From: Oscillospiraceae bacterium
Lineage (GTDB): Bacteria > Bacillota > Clostridia > Oscillospirales > CAG-382
Direction of reading: 5' to 3'
DNA length: 46,037 nucleotides
Assembly: GCA_022508745.1 (NCBI GenBank)
Contig: JAFLUP010000010.1
Location: 1-46,037 of the forward strand
The position numbers and the translations under genes were made by a program. The number at the start of each line of letters is the position of its first letter. Position 1 is the first letter of the stretch. This document shows positions 45,952-46,037 of the stretch, piece by piece. The notes beneath the pieces were generated by a model. The model searched no databases and had not been told where the DNA came from. It saw nothing but the letters and a program-made list of their open reading frames with translations.

Positions 45952-46037
45952 TAAAATTCTAAATCGTATATCAGCGTTTTTTCTGTTGCAGTTAGTTTTC
46001 TGTCTCGTCTTGAATTTGACACAATAATATGATATAC
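45952..46037. other. A+T-rich end of window
   Basis: These 86 bases behind the second recombinase hold no gene, hairpin or repeat that I can support. Confidence 0.6.

Larger units (their letters stand above)
42675..46037. mobile_element. integrative element 2 (tyrosine recombinase type) in uvrB, right end outside window
   Basis: uvrB coding sequence and host-like GC content stop at about 42674-42679. Beyond lie A+T-rich DNA, an excisionase-like gene and two tyrosine recombinase genes pointing away from the junction. The exact crossover cannot be set without the other end. Confidence 0.85.

Overview
The window looks like the chromosome of an anaerobic, spore-forming member of the Clostridia (Firmicutes), probably an Oscillospirales/Ruminococcaceae-like gut or rumen organism. 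The evidence is a cotJABC spore-coat operon, a monomeric [FeFe] hydrogenase, a secreted protein with a type I dockerin, BspA-type leucine-rich repeats and a feoAB iron locus. Promoters are canonical (TTGACA-N17-TATAAT-like) and ribosome binding sites are strong. Most of the window is GC-rich host DNA. Two stretches, 16091-27688 and about 42675 to the end, are visibly richer in A+T and are integrated mobile elements.

Host block 1 (1-16090). A tRNA-Ser end and a tRNA-Ala gene open the window, followed by a small tandem hairpin array. Next come a lipoprotein gene and an unusual ECF sigma factor fused through a membrane segment to extracytoplasmic leucine-rich repeats. The two genes share a near-identical ECF-type promoter, AAACC-N16-CGTCTAT, which suggests that the fused sigma factor drives its own gene and the lipoprotein gene. 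Two secreted discoidin-like surface proteins follow. Then comes a plus-strand operon: pepD, rsmI, a NahK-like sugar kinase, an esterase and a sugar isomerase. A GNAT acetyltransferase and a YD-repeat lipoprotein complete the block.

Mobile element 1 (16091-27688, 11,598 bp) splits the spore-coat gene cotJC. Codons 1-62 lie at 27686-27871 and the rest at 15674-16088, both on the minus strand. Joining the ends at the only shared bases (a CC/GG dinucleotide) restores a 199-codon frame, as in the sigK-skin arrangement. The large serine recombinase gene runs off the right end of the element into host DNA. In the excised circle it would instead continue in frame into the left end for 67 more codons, stopping just before a terminator. 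attP therefore lies inside the recombinase gene, and integration swaps the C terminus of the protein. The cargo is a very A+T-rich cassette (AMP-ligase-ACP-acyltransferase fusion, HAD phosphatase, polytopic membrane protein), a DUF960/DUF1643 accessory block, an HTH protein and a replicative-type ATPase pair.

Host block 2 (27689-42677) holds the start of cotJC with cotJB and cotJA, a zinc-ribbon membrane protein, an SGNH/discoidin surface protein, and CarD with a lipoprotein. A BaiN-like flavoprotein follows; its promoter spacer carries a perfect 16-bp palindrome. After it come an SPFH protein, the [FeFe] hydrogenase, an HD protein, and feoA-feoB with a Cys-rich partner under repeated GTTAGC-N4-GCTAAC operators. 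A dockerin protein and the first 90 codons of uvrB end the block.

Mobile element 2 (about 42675 to beyond the window) interrupts uvrB. Its visible end carries strong hairpins, an excisionase-like HTH protein and two overlapping tyrosine recombinase genes. Its other end is not in the window.
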